Positions 3,916 to 7,486 of a DNA stretch of 7,486 nucleotides are shown one piece after another (the stretch's first letter is position 1; the number at the start of each line of letters is the position of its first letter). Position numbers and translations under genes: made by a program. The notes under the pieces were generated by a model. It was not told the DNA's origin, searched no databases, and saw only the letters and a program-made list of their open reading frames with translations. This DNA comes from Caldilineaceae bacterium (lineage in GTDB: Bacteria > Chloroflexota > Anaerolineae > Caldilineales > Caldilineaceae), in contig JAPPKT010000130.1 in assembly GCA_028819675.1 (NCBI GenBank), positions 1 through 7,486 of the forward strand. Direction: 5' to 3'.

Positions 3916-5922
3916 ATGAATTTGCGCTTTCCCCGGCCGTTATTTCGTAAATCCGTCTCCAATGCGCCCCTCGCAAGCAGGGGCGCATTTCATGCTGACG
4001 TCCAAGGCAGGAGAGTTCGCGGATCTGCCTCCGCGCGTCGTTCGATCCGGTCCTATGGCGGCCTGAGCATCCTGTCGATTCTGGCACCGGTCGTGATTCT
4101 GATGTCGTGGAATCGTGCCATCATGCCGGAGCCGGCGGTCCCTGAAGCAGCACCGGCCCTGGAGGCACCGGCAGTTGGTGAGGGTGCCGATTGGGCGCGG
4201 AATGAGCAGGCATTGTCGGTGCGCTCCAACACCGTCAGCCCCGAACGCGCTGCACTCTCCGGGCCGGCGGTCAGAGCAGTGGCCGCGGGTGACGGGCAGT
4301 CGAGCGTTACGCCGGCGGCGACGGCTACGCCGCCACCGGCGGGTTTGCAAGGGCAGATCGTGGGCGGTGAGAAGGCGACACCGGGGGCGTGGCCGTGGAT
4401 GGTTGCCATCCAGGCTTTCACCGAGCCCGGTTACCACACATTCTGCGGGGCGTCTCTGGTGGCTCCCAGCTGGGCGCTGACGGCGGCCCACTGCGTCGTG
4501 AACGCTGCGCCAGATCAGATTGTGGCGACAGTTGGCCCTCACAGGCTGGAGAGCGGGCAGGGGCAGAAGAGATCGGTTGACCGTATTGTCCTGCATCCTC
4601 GCTACGGATTCGATTTTGCCCACGACTTCGCGCACGATCTGGCGTTGCTGCATCTGTCGGAGCCGGCAGATGCCGAGCTGGTCACGCTGCTGGGCGCTGA
4701 CGACCTGGCGCTGGCCGGGCCGGGCACGGTAGGGACGGTGATAGGCTGGGGGGCGCTTTCGGAGGACGGCAGCAGTGGTCTGCTCTCCTATGACCTGCAG
4801 CAGGTGGAGCTGCCGATTGTGTCGGAGGAGGAGTGCACCAGCTCAATGGGCAGGATGATCACGGAGAACATGCTGTGCGCCGGGTTCAAGGAGGGGGGCA
4901 AGGACGCGTGCCACGGCGACAGCGGCGGCCCGCTGGTGGTGCCGGACGGGGAGGGCGGCTGGCAGCTGGCCGGGCTGGTGAGCTTTGGCATTGGGTGTGC
5001 GCGGCCGGCGTTTTACGGCGTTTATACGCGTGTGAGCCAGTACCACGACTGGATACTGGCGCAGATCATTTTGGAGGAGACGGCCAAGGAGCGTGAGGAG
5101 TTTGAGATCATGCTGCCGGCAGTGCACAGCGGTGCGGCGGTACTCATGCTGCCGGCGGTTCATCATGGGCCGGAGGAGCAGCCGAAGTCGCTTGTGTCGC
5201 CGAAACCGCCGCCCTTTCCTGACGGACTGGTGCGGAAGGTGCAGGTGCCGATTCTGATGTATCACTATGTAAGCGTGCCGCCGCCCGGGTCGGACGTGTA
5301 CCGGCGGGACCTGTCGGTATCGCCGGAGCTGTTCCGGAGCCACCTGCAGGCGATGGCCGACGCCGGGTATACGACGATCAGTATGTATGATCTGGTGGGC
5401 CATCTGAACCAGGGCACGCCGTTGCCGGAGAAGCCGGTGATCCTCACCTTTGACGATGGATATCGCGACAATTACGAGAACGCGTTTCCATTGTTGAAGG
5501 AGTTCGGCATGACGGGGATGTTTTTCGTGGTATCGGACTACATGGACGAGGGGAACCCGCTGTATCTGTCGTGGGATATGGCGCGGGAGATGAAGGCGGC
5601 GGGGATGTTCATCGAGTCGCACGGTCGTAATCACGCCAGTTTGCGGAATCGAAACGATGATTACCTGGTGTGGCAAGCGCTGGGGAGCGCGGAGACGATC
5701 GAGCATGAGCTGGGGGTGCGGCCGCGTTTTATTACGTATCCTTTTGGGCATTACGACAGGAATACGATCCGGATATTTGAGAGTGCGGGGTTCTGGGGAG
5801 GCGTGACGATCATCGCGGGTGCCACGCATTCGACGGATGATCTGTTTCAGTTGCGGCGCGTAAGGGTGCGGGGGACGACGAGTGCGGGGGAGTTGGTGAG
5901 GTTGTTGGGGGTGGAGTGGTGA
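3916..5922 (+). CDS. Exported trypsin-like serine protease fused to NodB/CE4 polysaccharide deacetylase
   Basis: This 668-aa protein starts with a basic N-terminal region (1-47) and one hydrophobic segment (about 49-64) that should act as a signal peptide or signal anchor. A Pro/Ala-rich stretch follows (71-146). The S1A chymotrypsin-fold domain (148-384) begins IVGG and has the triad His192 (TAAHC), Asp241 and Ser336 (GDSGGP). Asp330 and Gly358 match trypsin Asp189 and Gly216, which predicts Lys/Arg cleavage. Its six cysteines pair as the 42-58, 168-182 and 191-220 disulfides of S1A enzymes. A linker (385-440) with MLPAVHSG/MLPAVHHG leads to a NodB domain (about 444-660). That domain has VPILMYHYV, TFDDGY (511-516; Asp513 and Asp514), the metal pair His569/His573 and YPFG (608-611). 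CE4 enzymes remove N- or O-acetyl groups from chitin, peptidoglycan or exopolysaccharide. Both domains look active and extracytoplasmic. The real substrate is unknown. ATG 3916 is the only ATG that keeps the hydrophobic segment. Confidence 0.92.
   Translation: MNLRFPRPLFRKSVSNAPLASRGAFHADVQGRRVRGSASARRSIRSYGGLSILSILAPVVILMSWNRAIMPEPAVPEAAPALEAPAVGEGADWARNEQALSVRSNTVSPERAALSGPAVRAVAAGDGQSSVTPAATATPPPAGLQGQIVGGEKATPGAWPWMVAIQAFTEPGYHTFCGASLVAPSWALTAAHCVVNAAPDQIVATVGPHRLESGQGQKRSVDRIVLHPRYGFDFAHDFAHDLALLHLSEPADAELVTLLGADDLALAGPGTVGTVIGWGALSEDGSSGLLSYDLQQVELPIVSEEECTSSMGRMITENMLCAGFKEGGKDACHGDSGGPLVVPDGEGGWQLAGLVSFGIGCARPAFYGVYTRVSQYHDWILAQIILEETAKEREEFEIMLPAVHSGAAVLMLPAVHHGPEEQPKSLVSPKPPPFPDGLVRKVQVPILMYHYVSVPPPGSDVYRRDLSVSPELFRSHLQAMADAGYTTISMYDLVGHLNQGTPLPEKPVILTFDDGYRDNYENAFPLLKEFGMTGMFFVVSDYMDEGNPLYLSWDMAREMKAAGMFIESHGRNHASLRNRNDDYLVWQALGSAETIEHELGVRPRFITYPFGHYDRNTIRIFESAGFWGGVTIIAGATHSTDDLFQLRRVRVRGTTSAGELVRLLGVEW
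3961..3989 (+). other. 11-bp perfect hairpin in the 5' coding region of the protease-deacetylase gene
   Basis: AATGCGCCCCT (3961-3971), a 7-base loop and AGGGGCGCATT (3979-3989) pair without mismatch, beginning 45 bp after the ATG. A short TTT follows. In the RNA this GC-rich stem would sit just downstream of a probably leaderless start. It could slow translation or terminate transcription early. It lies in codons 16-25, a weakly constrained part of the N-terminal region. A protein-binding site is an alternative. Confidence 0.65.
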
Positions 5923-5927
5923 GGGGC

Positions 5928-5953
5928 AGTTTTTAGTGGTTAGTTTTTAGTGG
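5928..5953. repeat. Tandem 14-bp repeat after the fusion gene
   Basis: AGTTTTTAGTGG occurs at 5928-5939 and, identical, at 5942-5953, separated by TT, giving a 14-bp period. It begins six bases after the stop codon. T-runs are present but no stem precedes them, so it does not look like an intrinsic terminator. The motif is AT-rich against the GC-rich background. Confidence 0.7.
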
Positions 5954-6211
5954 GCGGGTAAGTGACAGGTTTCGTTGATATTTTGGGGAGGTCGTTCGGG
6001 ATTCAAGAAGGGCGGAACGACTGCAGGGCCTGTTTGGGATGTTTTTCGTTTGGATCTAGCAATGGATGAAACCATTTGATCCGCGAAGTTACGCGAAGGG
6101 GCGCGAATGACGGCAGAGGCGTGTCGGAATTTCTTGGGACTGAGCGGAACGGTCGGTCTTCGATTTCGCAATTGGTTGTCGTGGCAGAGGTAGATTGAAT
6201 TGCCAGCGGCT
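5954..6211. other. Accessory spacer, no supported gene
   Basis: This stretch between the tandem repeat and the nfo remnant holds the 29-bp repeat copy B and a 7-bp inverted repeat, GTCGTTC (5991-5997) with GAACGAC (6015-6021). Open frames here on either strand have no credible ribosome binding site and no recognisable motif. Local base composition is less GC-rich than the neighbouring genes. Confidence 0.5.
6079..6107 (+). repeat. Interspersed 29-bp repeat, copy B
   Basis: This is the second copy of the repeat at 1563-1591, differing only at two adjacent bases (GA there, TT here, 10 bp into the repeat). It again lies downstream of a plus-strand gene, 157 bp after the fusion-gene stop, and carries the same 10-bp-period CGCGAAG core. 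Confidence 0.75.
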
Positions 6212-6346
6212 GACGCTGTCGATACCGACAGTTTTCTCGAGTTCGGCCGTGCGGAAGTCGCAGCCGGCGGCTAGCGCGTGGCAGGAGTCGAGAGAGATGC
6301 CGACGCGCTCTTTGTCCTCGACCAGGTCGATGATGCGGGCCAGCTC
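6212..6346 (-). pseudogene. nfo: Remnant of endonuclease IV (nfo), internal fragment
   Basis: The minus strand encodes about 45 residues starting [16 protein letters not shown] and containing [16 protein letters not shown]. These align with the middle of endonuclease IV (E. coli Nfo: LAAIIDGVEDKSRVG, then CIDTCHAFAAGYDLRT). DSCH carries the Asp and His that bind zinc in the AP endonuclease. After RT the fragment reads [12 protein letters not shown] where the family has about ten more residues, so a small deletion is likely. Beyond that the similarity ends. Both the N-terminal half and the C-terminal zinc motifs are missing, so it cannot be functional. Its upstream break falls exactly where the Shine-Dalgarno of the next gene begins. 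The minus-strand frame stays open to 6403, but that extension is antisense to the nuclease gene. Confidence 0.75.
6216..6235 (+). terminator. Weak intrinsic terminator-like hairpin
   Basis: CTGTCG-ATAC-CGACAG (6216-6231) forms a 6-bp stem with a 4-base loop, followed by TTTT. On the plus strand it could stop read-through from the fusion gene before the nuclease gene. The stem is short and the T-run brief, and it overlaps the nfo remnant, so it may be accidental. Confidence 0.25.
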
Positions 6347-6356
6347 AGGAGGTGAT
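6347..6356 (+). promoter_or_regulatory. Near-ideal Shine-Dalgarno that decides the TTG start
   Basis: AGGAGGTGAT is fully complementary to the usual 3' end of 16S rRNA. It places the TTG at 6360 seven bases after AGGAGG. This excludes the longer frame opening at 6195, which would read through antisense nfo sequence. Confidence 0.85.
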
Positions 6357-6359
6357 ATT

Positions 6360-7019
6360 TTGATCGAGGACATCGCTATTCTTGAAAGGAAGTTCATTGA
6401 CAAGAAGGCAGCAGAGTACCGCAGTAGAGGCTATGAGGTGGAGGAAAATTGCCAGCTGGATTTCCTGCCCGGCTATCGTGCTGATCTGGTCGTGCGTAAA
6501 GGTGAGGAAACCCGAGTCATTGAAGTCAAGGCCCGGACTTCGCTGGCAAGGTCACCCAGAATGACAGAGCTGGCGGAAATTCTGTATGAGAAGCCTGGCT
6601 GGAGCTATGACCTGCTGCTGGTAGGCGAGCCGGAGAAACTGGAGTCTCCTGAGGGTGCGCAGCCTTTTGCGGAGGAGGAGATCCGCCGGCGACTTGCCGA
6701 GGCGGAGGAGGTTCTTGAGAAGGGTTCGGGCGAAGCCGCCTACCTGTTGGTCTGGTCGGCTTGCGAGGCAGCGATCCGGAATTTGATCGAGACCGCGGAG
6801 ATTTCCATCAGGCGCGTCACCACGGCGTCTTACGTCCTCGACACGGCGGTCATGCACGGCATCATTTCGCGCGAGGACCACGACTATCTGACCGACATGA
6901 TGAAGTATAGGAATGCAATTGCTCATGGTTTTGATGTCAACGGATTCAGCGACAAAAAGGTGGCTGAGTTGATCGAGGTTGTTGAGCGGCTGCTGGATTC
7001 GGAGCCTGAGCTGGCGTGA
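6360..7019 (+). CDS. PD-(D/E)xK nuclease-like protein with C-terminal HEPN-like domain
   Basis: This 219-aa protein starts at TTG. The N-terminal part (about 5-90) reads YRADLVV, then [10 protein letters not shown], giving Asp42 and Glu55-x-Lys57 in the spacing of a PD-(D/E)xK restriction-endonuclease fold. It resembles what Pfam calls REase_AHJR-like, from memory. A charged helical linker (about 104-122) leads to an all-helical domain with [17 protein letters not shown] (128-144) and [12 protein letters not shown]. There Arg184-x4-His189 is the RxxxxH motif of HEPN RNase domains. No signal peptide or membrane segment is seen, so it should act in the cytoplasm. Such fusions are typical of defence or toxin proteins, but a non-defence role for the HEPN part as an interaction module is possible. 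No antitoxin, methylase or partner gene is visible downstream. It lies beside a broken nfo and interspersed repeats, which suggests acquisition by transfer. Confidence 0.82.
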   Translation: MIEDIAILERKFIDKKAAEYRSRGYEVEENCQLDFLPGYRADLVVRKGEETRVIEVKARTSLARSPRMTELAEILYEKPGWSYDLLLVGEPEKLESPEGAQPFAEEEIRRRLAEAEEVLEKGSGEAAYLLVWSACEAAIRNLIETAEISIRRVTTASYVLDTAVMHGIISREDHDYLTDMMKYRNAIAHGFDVNGFSDKKVAELIEVVERLLDSEPELA

Positions 7020-7201
7020 AGGCGGGCGAGAGGCGGCTCGGAGCGGCGTAGTTCTCGTGCTGCTGAGGTCTTACGGCCTTATCTCTAGTAGGGCACCCCA
7101 CAATTCAAGCAAGTCTCATAATGGTTGTCATCCTTACCGGGCGGTGAATTCGGCGGCGTTTAACTTCGCGCGCGGGAAGGAAGGGCAAGGCGGCAGCGGC
7201 T

Positions 7202-7224
7202 ATATTAAAGGTAGCCTTTAATAT
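7202..7224. promoter_or_regulatory. Perfect 10-bp palindrome, AT-rich (possible operator)
   Basis: ATATTAAAGG (7202-7211), TAG, then CCTTTAATAT (7215-7224) form a perfect inverted repeat, 27 bp before the ATG at 7252. The symmetry and AT-rich arms suit a dimeric repressor or a promoter-overlapping operator; TAATAT inside the right arm could itself act as a weak -10. It is not followed by a T-run, so it is a poor terminator. The 7020-7251 spacer otherwise shows only a weak AGGTC/GGCCT hairpin (7066-7079). Confidence 0.5.
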
Positions 7225-7251
7225 GGAAGCATAAATGTGTTATAGGGCCAC

Positions 7252-7486
7252 ATGAAAGTTGGGAAAGGCCAGCTACTTGATATGAGGGTAGTCAAGTTTG
7301 CCCAACAGGCAGTTGAGATGTATGCGGAGAGTATGTGCAGTCAACTTGCTACAAAGGTGTGCACATTGTCACCGACTACCGTGCCCGAGCCGGGCTTCGT
7401 CATCCTGGACGTTGAGCGCCCTTGGCCGGTCGAGATCGACTCCCGGGCGGGGGTGGACGCCGGACACGGTCACCAGCTGGAAGGGA
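7252..7486 (+). CDS. Unrecognised open reading frame, 3' end outside the window
   Basis: From ATG 7252 the frame stays open for 78 codons to the window edge. It begins MKVGKGQLLDMRVVKFAQQA; later residues include VPEPGFVILDVERPWPVEID (from 7381). I do not recognise the family, and no transmembrane segment is evident. The first 43 codons are AT-richer with less regular codon use; from about 7381 the third positions become strongly GC-rich like a normal gene of this genome. The real start may therefore be GTG 7381 or further inside, or two unrelated pieces may be joined. There is no good ribosome binding site before 7252. A nested inverted repeat, GTTGGG/CCCAAC around ACTTGA/TCAAGT (7258-7306), lies at the start. 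A minus-strand frame ending at 7369 competes. Confidence 0.35.
   Translation, partial: MKVGKGQLLDMRVVKFAQQAVEMYAESMCSQLATKVCTLSPTTVPEPGFVILDVERPWPVEIDSRAGVDAGHGHQLEG

Noticed and set aside
4843..5829. 328-aa minus-strand frame across the protease-deacetylase gene
   Set aside because: It is an Arg/His/Pro-rich shadow with no motif; the plus strand has both catalytic domains in one frame.
6089..6403. Full 104-aa minus-strand frame as a functional gene
   Set aside because: Only its middle 45 residues resemble endonuclease IV. The start lies antisense inside the nuclease gene and the rest has no similarity, so I call only the remnant.
7020..7200. Possible tRNA or small RNA in the GC-rich spacer after the nuclease gene
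   Set aside because: No cloverleaf arms, TTC loop or CCA-proximal stem could be assembled; only a weak 5-bp hairpin is visible.

Overview
This is a GC-rich window that looks like part of a bacterial chromosome. Protein style suggests a Chloroflexota-like organism: a secreted trypsin fold, a VPILMYH-type polysaccharide deacetylase and a cysteine-poor Crp/Fnr regulator, with GTG and TTG starts. No rRNA or other phylogenetic marker is present, so this placement is an inference. No tRNA, rRNA, CRISPR array or intact insertion sequence was seen.

Left part (1-2939). The first 20 codons of a Gfo/Idh/MocA-type oxidoreductase leave the window on the minus strand. A 441-bp divergent spacer separates it from a complete PdxA-family dehydrogenase (503-1504). 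The motifs of this PdxA are closer to the PdxA2 (4-phospho-threonate/erythronate dehydrogenase) branch than to E. coli PdxA. A perfect 8-bp dyad lies just before its ribosome binding site. A convergent spacer with an interspersed 29-bp repeat and two hairpins follows, then a fold-type I PLP aminotransferase on the minus strand (1749-2939).

Middle part (2940-5922). A Crp/Fnr-family regulator (3037-3765, minus) lies upstream of the aminotransferase and may be co-transcribed with it. It has a near-consensus sigma-70 promoter with a 6-bp dyad over the -10 box. Divergent from it is the most unusual gene here (3916-5922). It encodes one exported polypeptide joining a complete trypsin-like S1A protease to a complete NodB/CE4 polysaccharide deacetylase. 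Its extended -10 box sits where transcription would begin at the ATG, which suggests a leaderless mRNA. An 11-bp perfect hairpin lies 45 bp into the gene.

Right part (5923-7486). This looks like accessory sequence. It holds a tandem 14-bp repeat, a second copy of the 29-bp repeat, and a 45-codon antisense remnant of endonuclease IV (nfo). Directly against the nfo breakpoint is a strong Shine-Dalgarno and a TTG start for a 219-aa protein. That protein combines a PD-(D/E)xK nuclease core with a HEPN-like C-terminal domain carrying RxxxxH, a plausible stand-alone defence or toxin effector. The window ends with a perfect 10-bp palindrome and the start of an unrecognised open frame.

The two candidates for something undescribed are the protease-deacetylase fusion, probably a cell-envelope enzyme, and the nuclease-HEPN protein installed beside a broken DNA-repair gene. 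Nothing in the window links the two functionally.
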